The notes: a model not told the origin generated them from the sequence alone. Counted from the first letter of the stretch, positions 19,129 through 28,362 are shown. The stretch: 64,000 nucleotides of DNA from JABAQJ01 sp046327745 (GCA_046327745.1 JAXLXV010000032.1:1-64000); one strand, 5' to 3'. Program-made: numbers and translations.

Positions 19129-20361
19129 TCAGCTCCTTTTCCCCGCCATGCTCATGCGCGGGCCAATGGCGTGTAGGTCAGCTCCCTTCATCAGCACATT
19201 CCAGTAGATCCACTTGAATGCCAGCTTGCCCCAGTGGTTCGCTTCGGTTTCCTCGAGAAGAGTCAATGGCCCGACTTCAGGCAGCGGATATTTTCCAGGG
19301 AGCGGCTCGGTGTCGTAGTTGAAATCGATGAGCGTCGCCTTGCCGAATCCGGTCTCAATGAAGCAATTGGCATGTCCGTCGAACGCGGGTTCGAGCTCGC
19401 GGCCCCCGATCGCTCGGTGGATGTTCTCGGTCAACACCTCGGCCTGGAAATGCGCGACGGAACCCGCCTTTGATGACGAGAGATCCGTGGCATCGCCGAT
19501 CACGAAGACGTTCTTGAACGCCTGCGACTGCAGCGTGTGCCGATCGGTCGGTATGAAATCGAGTTCATTCCCCAGCCCCGATCGTGCGACCGCCTCACTC
19601 CCGCGATGCGTGGGCACCGTTACCAGCAGGTCGTATGGGATCTCGCGACCGTCCCAGCTCTTGAGTATGCGATTCGCGCCGTCGACTTCACCGGCGTTGA
19701 ACATGGTCTCCACGTGAATGCGACGTGTCGTCAACAGATCGCCGAGCACGTCAGAACAGCGTTTCTTAGTGAACGCGCCGTCCAGCGGTGTTGCGTACAC
19801 CAGCTCGACCTTGTCACGGATGCCCTGCGTGGTGAACCACCAGTCGGCCAGGAACAGGAACTCGAGCGGCGCAACGGGGCACTTGATCGGCATCTCGACC
19901 AGGTTCACCACCAAGCGTCCTCCTTCCCAACTTCGGAGTTTCTCGGCGAGTGCGACGGAGCCCTCGGGCGTGTAAAAATCGAAGGCCGTCTTACGCCATC
20001 CTTCACCAAGTAGCCCCTCGGTCTCGGACGGACAGATGCGACTTCCCGTCGCGATGATCAGGAAGTCATAGGCAAGGGCTTCGCCGGATTTCATGACCAC
20101 CCGATTCTCGTCAGGTGCAATCTTGTCGACTTCGCCAAGGATGAGGCGTGCCGCCGGTGGAAGAATGCGCGAGCGCCGCTTGTAGAGATCGCGCTCGGTG
20201 TACACGCCAAAGGGGATGAACAGCAGTCCCGGCTGGTAGACGTGCCGGTCGTCCTGATCGACGACGGTCACTTCCCAGTCATCCATGGGCAGCGTCCGAA
20301 CGAGTTTGGCTGCCATCATCGTTCCTGCCGAGCCACCACCAAGTATCAGGATCCGTCTCAT
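19129..20361 (-). CDS. sulfide:quinone oxidoreductase-like FAD/NAD(P)-binding flavoprotein
   Basis: 410 aa, first gene of the operon, with Shine-Dalgarno GGGAGGAG 3 nt before ATG. FAD-binding GGGSAGTMMAAKL opens the protein, and the second dinucleotide motif IIATGSR and VFVIGDATDLSSSKAGS are intact. Three Cys correspond in position to the SQR redox triad: Cys110 (SRICPSE), Cys161 (PIKCPVAP) and Cys333 (ANCFIET). SQR oxidises sulfide to polysulfide or protein-bound persulfide and reduces quinone at the membrane. The hydrophobic C-terminus (LAFKWIYWNVLMKG) could provide the membrane contact. Persulfide could pass to the DsrE- and TusE-like proteins (inference). Confidence 0.87.
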   Translation of the reverse strand: MRRILILGGGSAGTMMAAKLVRTLPMDDWEVTVVDQDDRHVYQPGLLFIPFGVYTERDLYKRRSRILPPAARLILGEVDKIAPDENRVVMKSGEALAYDFLIIATGSRICPSETEGLLGEGWRKTAFDFYTPEGSVALAEKLRSWEGGRLVVNLVEMPIKCPVAPLEFLFLADWWFTTQGIRDKVELVYATPLDGAFTKKRCSDVLGDLLTTRRIHVETMFNAGEVDGANRILKSWDGREIPYDLLVTVPTHRGSEAVARSGLGNELDFIPTDRHTLQSQAFKNVFVIGDATDLSSSKAGSVAHFQAEVLTENIHRAIGGRELEPAFDGHANCFIETGFGKATLIDFNYDTEPLPGKYPLPEVGPLTLLEETEANHWGKLAFKWIYWNVLMKGADLHAIGPRMSMAGKRS

Positions 20362-20408
20362 GTGCTCCTCCCGGCCTGCGCTGAACGCACGTTGCTGGCG
20401 TGTACTAA

Positions 20409-20424
20409 GGCACAGAGTGCGCCA
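20409..20424 (-). promoter_or_regulatory. candidate sigma-54 (-24/-12) promoter of the SQR operon
   Basis: On the minus strand TGGCGCACTCTGTGCC matches the sigma-54 layout TGGCAC-N5-TTGCW: GG at -24 and GC at -12 with exact 10-nt spacing, and deviations only at less constrained positions. The predicted start is near 20398, giving a ~37-nt leader before ATG 20361. The adjacent sigma-54 activator gene and an upstream operator-like motif support it. Confidence 0.6.
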
Positions 20425-20498
20425 GCTCCGAGAGGTGTTGGTAAGTGCTTGCAGGCATGCGCGTTAGGCATGGAGCGCGAGCTCTGACATCGAGCTTC

Positions 20499-20518
20499 GT
20501 GAAACCTTCTGTTGCAAC
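20499..20518. promoter_or_regulatory. candidate activator-binding site 1 (GTGAAACC-N4-GTTGCAAC)
   Basis: GTGAAACC, four bases, then GTTGCAAC; the inner part belongs to the palindrome TGTTGCAACA. The same two 8-mers with the same spacing recur upstream of the regulator gene at 22317. The site lies about 75-95 bp upstream of the -24 element, a usual distance for a sigma-54 enhancer. Confidence 0.55.
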
Positions 20519-20526
20519 AACGGAAA

Positions 20527-20554
20527 CGCCGTGAAACGTTTCCGTTTCACGGCG
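20527..20554 (-). terminator. intrinsic terminator of the sigma-54 activator gene
   Basis: Arms CGCCGTGAAACG and CGTTTCACGGCG (12 bp, perfect) flank a GAAA tetraloop on the minus strand and are followed by TTTCCGTT. It lies 24 bp after the activator's stop. The arms contain GTGAAAC/GTTTCAC, also part of the operator-like motif, so it may double as a binding site. Confidence 0.65.
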
Positions 20555-20578
20555 TCGGCGTCGAATGGAACGACCGCG

Positions 20579-22315
20579 TCAGAGTCGGTATTGCTTCATC
20601 TTCCGCCAGAGCGTCGTCCGACTCATCCCTATCGAGGCCGCCGCGTCGTCGCGTCGATAGTGCGCTCGTTCGAGCGCTTCCCGAATGCGAATGCGTTCAG
20701 CTTGCTCTTCAGCAGAGGTAGCGTAGTTGTCGGCGGTGGCTTCGGTCCGACTCCGCAGATCCACGCCCACTCGTGCCGTGCTGGCGCGAGAGTCCTGCGA
20801 GATCCCTGGTGGAAGGTGCTCAACGTGCACCGTCTGTCCATCGCAGAGCGCCGTGGCGTACTCCAGCGCGTTCTCTAGTTCACGGACGTTGCCAGGCCAG
20901 TCCCACGCCACCAAGGCTTCCAGCGCCGCTGGCGCCAACCGCAGGGCGCGATTGCGTCGATGGCCGATCCGATTGAGCAAGTGCGGGATCAGGAGCGTGA
21001 GGTCGTCCCGTCGCTCACGCAGCGCCGGCACATGTATCGGCACGACGCGCAACCGATAGAAGAGATCTTCGCGAAACCTTCCGGCGGCCACCGCCTGCGC
21101 CAAGTCCACGTGCGTGGCCGCGATTACGCGCACGTCCACTTTGCGGGTCCGCGAGTCTCCCACCCGTTCGAAGGTATGATCCTGCAGGACTCGCAGCAGT
21201 TTGACCTGCAACGCCGGAGGCATGTCGCCGATCTCGTCGAGAAAGAGCGTGCCGCCGTCCGCCAGCTCAAAGCGCCCGGCGCGGTCGCGCACAGCACCGG
21301 TAAAGGCCCCTCGCACATGACCAAAGAGTTCGCTCTCCAACAACTCCGAGGGTAGTGCCGCGCAATTCACCGCCACAAACACCCCGCGCCTCCCCGATCT
21401 GGCGTGCAGGGCGCGAGCGACCATTTCCTTGCCCGTCCCACTCTCGCCAGTCACCAACACCGTTGCGTCGTTCTCATTGAGCAACTCAATCAGGCGGAAG
21501 ATGCGTTGCATGGGCGCGGACTTGCCGACAATGCCCTCGAACGACGGCACTTCATCGGCATGCGCGGGCCCGTCCGCCGGCCGGATCATGATGGCCGTCC
21601 GCGCACCGGCGTCGCCACAATGTGTCCCTTGAGCAATCGGTCCGATCGAAATCGATACCGGGATGCGACGACCGTCCGCCCCCGTCAGCTCCGCCGCCCA
21701 CCCCTCACGTCTGGCGCCAGCCTCCATCGCTTGCGACAGCGTGCCTTGTGCCCCAAACAGCGCGACGCCGAATACACGCTCCAGGGCCACGCCGCGGATA
21801 TTCTCCGCTGAATACCCTAACAACTCCGCCAGTCTACTCGATGCCGACATCACCGTATGCTCGGCGTCGGCGATGATGAACATTCGCCCCAGGCTGCCGA
21901 GTAAAGTCTCAACTTGTTCGCTTGGGCGCGTGCCCGAGTCGGCATCCACACGTCGCACGGTTTCGATGGCGCCCGTCAATCGGCCTTCATCGTCACGCGT
22001 GACCATGCCCGACCGTACGATCTCGATCTCCGTCCCGTCTTTCCGAAAGACCGTCAGCTGCGTCGCGTCAATCCTCCCATGTCGAAAGACCCCACATCCC
22101 CTGAGGCACTCACGACACCGAAATAGCGAGATGCACGGTTTTCCAAGCACCTCAGGCGCACTGAAGCCGGTCATGCGCTCCAGCTCTGGACTGACGGACG
22201 TGATGTTGCGATCGGCGTCAACCTGAAACCACCCCACGCCAGCCAAGGAGGCTAAGGTGTTGGCCACCTCGTCGGTGGGAGGAGTGTCGGGACACGCTGA
22301 AACGATGGTCGCCAT
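20579..22315 (-). CDS. PAS-containing sigma-54-dependent transcriptional activator (bEBP)
   Basis: 578 aa. PAS1 (~16-110) holds a Cys cluster: Cys61, Cys67, Cys70 and Cys74 (from FRCRECLRGCG). PAS2 spans ~130-240. The AAA+ domain (~262-490) has Walker A GESGTGKE, the sigma-54-contact loop GAFTGA (~336) and GGTLFLDEIGDMP. A Fis-type HTH ends the protein (IREALERAHYRRDDAAASIGMSRTTLWRKM). It is a sigma-54 activator. Its position beside the SQR operon and the Cys-rich PAS suggest sulfide, persulfide or redox sensing (inference; FisR is a known bEBP that activates SQR genes, with a different N-terminus). An in-frame ATG at 22351 would add 12 residues. Neither start has a clear Shine-Dalgarno. Confidence 0.9.
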   Translation of the reverse strand: MATIVSACPDTPPTDEVANTLASLAGVGWFQVDADRNITSVSPELERMTGFSAPEVLGKPCISLFRCRECLRGCGVFRHGRIDATQLTVFRKDGTEIEIVRSGMVTRDDEGRLTGAIETVRRVDADSGTRPSEQVETLLGSLGRMFIIADAEHTVMSASSRLAELLGYSAENIRGVALERVFGVALFGAQGTLSQAMEAGARREGWAAELTGADGRRIPVSISIGPIAQGTHCGDAGARTAIMIRPADGPAHADEVPSFEGIVGKSAPMQRIFRLIELLNENDATVLVTGESGTGKEMVARALHARSGRRGVFVAVNCAALPSELLESELFGHVRGAFTGAVRDRAGRFELADGGTLFLDEIGDMPPALQVKLLRVLQDHTFERVGDSRTRKVDVRVIAATHVDLAQAVAAGRFREDLFYRLRVVPIHVPALRERRDDLTLLIPHLLNRIGHRRNRALRLAPAALEALVAWDWPGNVRELENALEYATALCDGQTVHVEHLPPGISQDSRASTARVGVDLRSRTEATADNYATSAEEQAERIRIREALERAHYRRDDAAASIGMSRTTLWRKMKQYRL

Positions 22316-22316
22316 A

Positions 22317-22348
22317 GTGAACCAGACGTTGCAACGTCCTGTTTCACC
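22317..22348. promoter_or_regulatory. candidate activator-binding site 2, 32-bp palindrome at the regulator's 5' end
   Basis: Outer arms GTGAAAC (22317-22323) and GTTTCAC (22342-22348) enclose the perfect 14-bp palindrome GACGTTGCAACGTC. The left half repeats the GTGAAACC-N4-GTTGCAAC motif of site 1. It sits directly upstream of the ATG at 22315, or inside the coding region if translation starts at 22351. This fits autoregulation. Confidence 0.55.
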
Positions 22349-22512
22349 ATGCTGTCAGGGGAGCCAACCGGGTCGACTCAGGGCTGCCCCGACCTCGAAC
22401 GGACTCTCCCCTTACCCACCGAGCCCGACTTCCCAGCCGACACGCGCGCCGACGACGTCAGGAAACCAGCCGTCCGCCTAGGCGCGATGGTGTCGCTCGA
22501 CGGATGCGATGC

Positions 22513-23031
22513 CTAGTGCGCGTGTACGGCCGCCCGACACCCGTCCAGAAACTCGGGGGACCCGTTCGCGCAGTCAGCTTCGGCAGACACGCCGTTGTCG
22601 ACGGCCCACGCATAGCCTTCGGTGTAGGTGCTGCGTGGAGGCGTCGCAGCTGGCGAACCGGCTGCTGGCGCCGTCGCGGCGCCGGGCTTTTTGTCACTGA
22701 GGCGACTCTCGATCCGTACCGCCAGCGTCATAGCCACGCACACCATGAGAGCCGCGGCACCCAACGAGCGCCTCGCTCGAAAGCTCCCGCCAAGCAGCGA
22801 AATCGCGACGAGCCCGCAGGTTAGGCCCAGGTACCAGACCCCGGCAAAGAAAACGGCAACGCCCGCGGCCGCGCCCTCGCCGAATTCGAGCTTTACGCCG
22901 ATCAGCCGCCAAGCGCCAACCACCAATGGTATGGTGAGGACAACCGCCAGAAGGCCCGAGCGGGTGCCCACCCAATACCCTCCGGCGCACAACAGGAGGG
23001 TGACCAGAAGAATGGCGGCGAGTATCGTCAT
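22513..23031 (-). CDS. small integral membrane protein, unknown function
   Basis: 172 aa from ATG. Three hydrophobic segments are visible: residues 2-20 (ILAAILLVTLLLCAGGYWV), ~25-75 (two short helices around GVAVFFAGVWYLGLTCGLVA) and ~88-105 (SLGAAALMVCVAMTLAV). A Pro/Ala-rich linker follows, then a soluble tail with two Cys (EADCANG, LDGCRAA) that could form a disulfide outside the membrane. I do not recognise a family. It stands alone and is divergent from the glycosidase gene. Confidence 0.65.
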   Translation of the reverse strand: MTILAAILLVTLLLCAGGYWVGTRSGLLAVVLTIPLVVGAWRLIGVKLEFGEGAAAGVAVFFAGVWYLGLTCGLVAISLLGGSFRARRSLGAAALMVCVAMTLAVRIESRLSDKKPGAATAPAAGSPAATPPRSTYTEGYAWAVDNGVSAEADCANGSPEFLDGCRAAVHAH

Positions 23032-23234
23032 GGGCGTGGAGCGTCTGGTGAATGCATGTGCCCCAGTTTGGGATCACTGGGGCCTATTCTGAGACGCTCC
23101 GAAGCCAAGGCACGAAACGCGTTCACGACATCGAGCCTGAAGCCGCGCGGCCGCGGGAAAGGGCACGTCCTATTATTGAAGCGCTTCGCATGACTGCGGG
23201 GTGCGCCGCATCCACCCGTTCCGAGGAGCAGGGC

Positions 23235-25283
23235 ATGGCATCCGTTGATCGTCGCCACTTCCTGGCCCAAGTCGCCAGCGGCGTGGCCGCCAGCAATCTC
23301 CCCTTTGCAGCGCACCTTGCCGGCTCCGCCCCGACTCCTACTGGCCCCATGCCTGAACCCCATGCCGCAGCCCTGGCCGCTCCGGTGTATGCCCCCCTCC
23401 CGTTAGGCGCCGTTCGACCAGCCGGCTGGCTGCAACGACAACTGCGCATCCAAGCCGATGGCTTGAGTGGACATCTGGACGAGTTCTGGCCCGACGTGGC
23501 CCAGAGCCAATGGTTCGGCGGAGCCGCTGAAGGATGGGAGCGTGCACCGTATTGGCTGGATGGCGCCATTCCATTGGCGTGGCTGCTGAACGACGCGGTC
23601 CTCAAGGATCGTGTGACGTCCCACATGGACTACATCATCGACCACCAAAGGCCAGATGGCTGGTTCAGTCCGTATCCACTGGACGCCAGCAGCAAACGCT
23701 ACGACCTCTGGAGCATCCTGTTGATCAACAAGGTGCTCACTCAGTATCACGAAGCCACCGGCGACGCGCGCGCGCTGCAGGCCGCCTTGCGTAGCATGCG
23801 CGCCATGCATGCCGGGCTGACCACCACGCCACTGTTCGGATGGGGACGTTTTCGCTGGTACGAAGGCGTTGTACCTGCCCTCTATGCCTATGAACACACG
23901 GGCGACAGCTGGCTGCTCGATTACGCGCGACAGCTCCGCACGCAAGGCGTGGACTTTCAGGCCCTCATGGCCACTGATGACGTGCGCGTTCCCACCCCTC
24001 GGCGAGGCCTGTGGAAGTGGACCAAGCACGTCGTGAACATGGCCATGGCACCCAAGGCGTCCGCCCTCAGCTGGCGATTAGACCAGCGTCCGGCCGATCG
24101 AGATTTTGCGACGCGGATGGTTGAGCTGCTGGACCAATTTCATGGCCAGGCGACGGGGATGTTCAGCGGTGATGAGTGCCTAGCTGGAAGGAATCCGCTG
24201 CAAGGCAGCGAATTGTGTGCGGTCGTCGAGTACATGTACTCACTCGAGCACTTGACCTGTGTGTTCGGCGACGGCGCCTTTGCCGACCGGCTGGAACGAC
24301 TCGCCTTCAACGCCCTACCCGCTACCTTCGCCCCCGACATGTGGTCTCACCAGTACGTGCAACAGGTGAACCAGGTGCAATGCACCATCAACCCGGATCA
24401 CGGCTGGTCGACCAATGGACCAGAGTCCAACCTGTACGGACTCGAACCGAACTACGGATGCTGCACGTCGAACATGCACCAGGGATGGCCAAAGTTCACG
24501 GCGCACCTCTGGGCACGCACACGCGAAGGTGGATTGGCCGCGCTGGCTTGGGCCCCGTGCACGGTCGACACGACCGTAAAGGACGTCCCCGTCAGCATCA
24601 ACGTGGAAACGGACTACCCGTTCCGCGACACCATCTCCGTGCGCGTTCACGTGGCGCGGCCGACGCGCTTCGCGTTGCAGCTGAGGATTCCCGCGTGGGC
24701 TCGCGAGGCGACCGTGCGCGTGGCGGGCGGGAGTCCGCGTCCGGCAGCCCCGGGCGCCATGTACGCGGTGGACCACACGTGGTCGGGCGAAACCATGCTC
24801 CAACTCACGCTGCCCATGGCGGCGCGCATCACCGAGCGCTACAACGGCGCGGTGGCGGTCGAGCGCGGCCCGCTCGTCTATGCCCTGAAGATCGGCGAGG
24901 CATGGACCCGCGTGAACGCCGACAAGCCACAGCGCGAACTTCCGCATGGTGACTTCGAGGTCCGTCCGACCACTCCGTGGAATTACGGTTTGGCCGTCAA
25001 CGTCGCTTCACCCAGTGACAACATCACCTTCAACGAACATCCCGTGGGGGAGCGCCCGTTCTCGCCAGAAGGCGCCGGCATGAGTGCCACGGTTCGCGCC
25101 CGTCGGCTGCCACGTTGGAAGCTGGAGAACGGATGGGCCGCGGAGATCTCTCCCGTTGACGTCGGTTGGGCCGAGCCTACCCCGCCAGGCGAACTGCAGC
25201 CGCTCGAGGACGTAACACTCATTCCGTACGGATGCACGAACATACGCATCACTGAGTTCCCACGAGTCCCGTTGACCGCCTAA
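23235..25283 (+). CDS. GH127-like (beta-L-arabinofuranosidase domain, DUF1680) exported glycoside hydrolase
   Basis: 682 aa from ATG 23235, chosen over the longer frame because a GGAG Shine-Dalgarno precedes it and the N-terminus (DRRHFLAQVASGVAASNLP) is a Tat-like signal peptide. The catalytic domain shows the family landmarks: GWLQRQL, WERAPYWLDGAIPLAWLL, then the Glu/Cys region GSELCAVVEYMYSLEHL and the adjacent Cys pair in YGCCTSNMHQGWPKF. In HypBA1 the Glu, one Cys and the Cys-Cys pair build the zinc/catalytic centre, and the equivalents are present here. The likely substrate is an arabinose-containing or related plant glycan (inference). A LuxR-type regulator follows 46 bp downstream. 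Confidence 0.85.
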   Translation: MASVDRRHFLAQVASGVAASNLPFAAHLAGSAPTPTGPMPEPHAAALAAPVYAPLPLGAVRPAGWLQRQLRIQADGLSGHLDEFWPDVAQSQWFGGAAEGWERAPYWLDGAIPLAWLLNDAVLKDRVTSHMDYIIDHQRPDGWFSPYPLDASSKRYDLWSILLINKVLTQYHEATGDARALQAALRSMRAMHAGLTTTPLFGWGRFRWYEGVVPALYAYEHTGDSWLLDYARQLRTQGVDFQALMATDDVRVPTPRRGLWKWTKHVVNMAMAPKASALSWRLDQRPADRDFATRMVELLDQFHGQATGMFSGDECLAGRNPLQGSELCAVVEYMYSLEHLTCVFGDGAFADRLERLAFNALPATFAPDMWSHQYVQQVNQVQCTINPDHGWSTNGPESNLYGLEPNYGCCTSNMHQGWPKFTAHLWARTREGGLAALAWAPCTVDTTVKDVPVSINVETDYPFRDTISVRVHVARPTRFALQLRIPAWAREATVRVAGGSPRPAAPGAMYAVDHTWSGETMLQLTLPMAARITERYNGAVAVERGPLVYALKIGEAWTRVNADKPQRELPHGDFEVRPTTPWNYGLAVNVASPSDNITFNEHPVGERPFSPEGAGMSATVRARRLPRWKLENGWAAEISPVDVGWAEPTPPGELQPLEDVTLIPYGCTNIRITEFPRVPLTA

Positions 25284-25329
25284 CCACAGTCACTTTCGTC
25301 CGCCGGAGTTCCCCACCAACTTCCACGGC

Positions 25330-28300
25330 ATGCTGGTCGAGCAGAGCGTCGTCTGTCCCGTCCTTATTGGTCGTGACGCCCCACTCTCCGCGGGCTTCCA
25401 CGCGCTGGAGCGGGCGCGGGCCGGCCATGGGAGTACGCTGCTCATTTCCGGTGAAGCGGGGATCGGCAAGTCGCGTCTGGTGCGTGCGATCGTCGAGCAC
25501 GCCCGTGGCCTTGGCTTCGTCGCCTTGCAGGGTGCGTGTTTTGAGGCCGATCGCGCACATCCCTATGCGCCCCTCCTGGACTTGGTCCGCGTCCTGGCTG
25601 CGACGAGTTCCTCGGCGCTGGCAGCTCACTATTTCGCCCCCGCCAGCACGGAACTGGTCACTCTCTTTCCGGAACTACGGAGCATTTTCCCGGACACTCC
25701 CGTTCGGCCCGCGCTCGACCCCGAGGAGGATCGGCGACGCCTGTTCCATTGCTTTGGCGAGGCCATTCACGCCTTGGCCAGCACCCAGCCCCTGCTGGTC
25801 GTCATTGAAGACGTGCATTGGAGCGACGACGCCACCTTGGACCTGCTGTTGCACCTGGCAAGGCGAGTTGGCGTGCAACCGATCGCCATTGTCCTGACCT
25901 TTCGCAGTGACGAAGTTGGCCCGCGCCTTTCCCGTTTGCTCTCTGACTTTGATCGCGCGCGATGCGCATCGGAAGTCGGGCTCCGTCCGCTGGGCGCGTC
26001 AGAAGTCGCGGGCATGCTGCAGTCGATCTTTGGTCCGCAACTCGCCTTGGCTGGCCCGTTCGTGGATGCGTTGCATAACCTCACGGAGGGCAATCCCTTC
26101 TTCGTGGAGGAAATGCTCAAGGCTCTGGTGATGGCTGGCGACCTCGTTCGGGCTGACGGCACATGGCGCGCACGTCCTCTGGACAACGTGCGGGTGCCGC
26201 GCACTGCCACCGAGGCTGTCGGTCGACGCCTAGCCACTCTCTCCGCCGAAGCGCGGAGCGTCGCCTCGATTGCCGCCGTCGCCGGTCGTCGCTTCGACTT
26301 TGGCTTGCTCCAGAGCCTGACAAAACACGATGAACGCGAATTGCTGGCGCTGGTGAAGGAGTTGGTGGAGGCGCAGTTGGTGGTCGAGGAGTCCGCCGAT
26401 CGATTCGCCTTTCGTCACGCGCTCACTCGCGAGGCCATGCGCGGACGCCTGTTGACGCGCGAACGCGTGGCGTTACACCGAGCCATTGCTGACTCCCTCC
26501 AACGGCAGCACGGTGGGAACAGCCATGACGTGGACGACGCCCTGGCCTACCACACCTTCGAGGCGGGTGCCTGGGAGGCGGCACGCGAGTACTCGCTCCG
26601 CGCCGCGGCGCGCGCCCTCGCCTTGTCGGCTCCTCGTGAGGCGCTGCAACACTTCGAGCGTGCGGTTACCGCCACGGAAAATGCTGGGGAGCGACCCGAT
26701 TCGTCGCTCCTCATCGCTCGCGGCCGTGCGCACGAAACCCTTGGAGCGTTTCCCAAGGCCAATGACGACTTCCTGGCCGCGCTCTCCGCAGCGCGTGAGA
26801 CGGATGATCGGCACGCCGAGTGGGTGGCCTTGCATGCGTTAGGCATGCTGTGGGCTGCTCGCGACTACATGAAGGCCGGCAGTTATCGGCGCGAAGCATT
26901 GGAAGCCGCGCGGGCTATCGGAGACCCGCCGCTGATTGCGCACAGCCTGAATCGCGTCGGCAACTGGCATGTGAATCGCGAAAACCCGCACCTCGGCGTG
27001 CCCTACCATCAGGAGGCGCTGGCCATCTTCGAGCACGCCGCAGACCAGCGAGGCGTGGTGGAGACCGTGGACCTGCTGGCCATGTCGCATCACATCGCCG
27101 GCACGCAAGAAGCCGCAGTGCAGCTCTATGAGCGATCGATTGAGCTGTTCACTGCACGCGCAGATCGTCGTGGCTTGGCGAATGCGCTGACCATCCTGAT
27201 CGTGTGCGGGCCCAGCCACCATGCCTCGGCAGGACCCTGCGCCGTCAGCGTCCACACCGCCGAATTGCACACCAGCGAGCGTGCCGTGCACCTGGCCTCG
27301 GAGATCGGCTGGCGCGCCGGCGAGGCGTTTGCCAGGTACTGTCAGGCAGATGTCCTGGCGTGGAAAGGTGAGTACGCCCGCGCCTTACGGCTGGCACGGG
27401 AGTCCCTCGCGATCGCGTTGGAGCTGGAACACCTCGAATGGCAGTGCGGCGCGCGACGCGTGCTGGGCGCGACAGCGTTGGATTTGTTCGCACACACCGA
27501 GGCGCTGACCCAGCTCGAGGCGGCGCACATGCTCGCTAGGCAGCTCGGCTCCGCTACCTGGATCCGCTGGACCGGCGCGCCTTTCGCCATTGCCCTGGCG
27601 CGTGCGGGTCACGTGGTGCGTGCCCACGAGGTCCTGGATGACGTCGATCGCTTGGTGCCGCTGGATGATCGCACGACGCCGCGAACACTGGGCGTCCGCT
27701 ACTTGCAGCTGGCTCGCGGCGAAGTTGCGTTGGCCACGGAACGACCGCACGACGTGTTGACGATCGTGAGCGAGCAGGACGCCATCGGAACGCCACGCGC
27801 CGCGTTGCTCCGTGCGCACGCGTTGGTGCGACTGGAGCGCTGGAGCGAAGCAACCGCGGCGTTAGGCGCCGGACGGGACGAGGCGCAACGGCAGGGGGCG
27901 CGACCACTCCTCTGGCGCATCGATGCCCTGATAGGTGACGTGCATTTGGGCGCACGTCGACGCCTGGAAGCGCGCCGTTCCCTCGACGCGGCGCGCGCCA
28001 CCGCCAGCAGCTTGGTGGTTGGATTCGATGAGCCATCATTCATCACCCCCTTCCGCACCGGCGTCGATCGCCTAGCCCCACCGCCCCCGGCACCTACGCC
28101 AGGTCAAACAGCCAAAGCCGCCCACGGCGGACTCACGCGCCGGGAGCGTGACGCGGCGGCCCTGATCGCACAAGGGAAGTCCAACCGCGCCATCGCCCGC
28201 ATGTTGGGCATCGGCGAGCGAACGGTCGAAGGGTATGTGGCCTCGGCGCTCGCCAAGCTGGGCTTCTCCTCGCGCGCGCAGATTGCGGTATGGGCCGCAG

Positions 28301-28353
28301 AACAAGGCTTATCGGGAAGCCCCACACGAACGGATCGACCCCGACGCGACTAG
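25330..28353 (+). CDS. large ATP-binding LuxR-family (LAL/STAND) transcriptional regulator
   Basis: 1007 aa from ATG. N-terminal ATPase: LIGRDAPL, Walker A SGEAGIGKSR (~41-50), Walker B LLVVIEDVHWSDD (~160) and FRSDEVG. Residues ~420-900 are TPR-like helical repeats. The C-terminus is a LuxR HTH (LTRRERDAAALIAQGKSNRAIARMLGIGERTVEGYVASALAKLG). LAL regulators work as ligand-controlled ATP-dependent activators. The gene lies on the same strand just after the GH127-like gene and might regulate it, but no binding site was identified. Its ATPase-TPR part resembles the C-terminal half of the HD-GYP/GGDEF protein at 7.6-12.3 kb. Confidence 0.9.
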   Translation: MLVEQSVVCPVLIGRDAPLSAGFHALERARAGHGSTLLISGEAGIGKSRLVRAIVEHARGLGFVALQGACFEADRAHPYAPLLDLVRVLAATSSSALAAHYFAPASTELVTLFPELRSIFPDTPVRPALDPEEDRRRLFHCFGEAIHALASTQPLLVVIEDVHWSDDATLDLLLHLARRVGVQPIAIVLTFRSDEVGPRLSRLLSDFDRARCASEVGLRPLGASEVAGMLQSIFGPQLALAGPFVDALHNLTEGNPFFVEEMLKALVMAGDLVRADGTWRARPLDNVRVPRTATEAVGRRLATLSAEARSVASIAAVAGRRFDFGLLQSLTKHDERELLALVKELVEAQLVVEESADRFAFRHALTREAMRGRLLTRERVALHRAIADSLQRQHGGNSHDVDDALAYHTFEAGAWEAAREYSLRAAARALALSAPREALQHFERAVTATENAGERPDSSLLIARGRAHETLGAFPKANDDFLAALSAARETDDRHAEWVALHALGMLWAARDYMKAGSYRREALEAARAIGDPPLIAHSLNRVGNWHVNRENPHLGVPYHQEALAIFEHAADQRGVVETVDLLAMSHHIAGTQEAAVQLYERSIELFTARADRRGLANALTILIVCGPSHHASAGPCAVSVHTAELHTSERAVHLASEIGWRAGEAFARYCQADVLAWKGEYARALRLARESLAIALELEHLEWQCGARRVLGATALDLFAHTEALTQLEAAHMLARQLGSATWIRWTGAPFAIALARAGHVVRAHEVLDDVDRLVPLDDRTTPRTLGVRYLQLARGEVALATERPHDVLTIVSEQDAIGTPRAALLRAHALVRLERWSEATAALGAGRDEAQRQGARPLLWRIDALIGDVHLGARRRLEARRSLDAARATASSLVVGFDEPSFITPFRTGVDRLAPPPPAPTPGQTAKAAHGGLTRRERDAAALIAQGKSNRAIARMLGIGERTVEGYVASALAKLGFSSRAQIAVWAAEQGLSGSPTRTDRPRRD

Positions 28354-28362
28354 CCTGCTGAC

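Noticed and set aside
20527..20554. Palindrome first considered as the main enhancer of the sigma-54 promoter
   Set aside because: It has a GAAA tetraloop, lies 24 bp after the activator's stop and is followed by a T-rich tract, so terminator is the better explanation; the conserved motif at 20499 is the better enhancer candidate.
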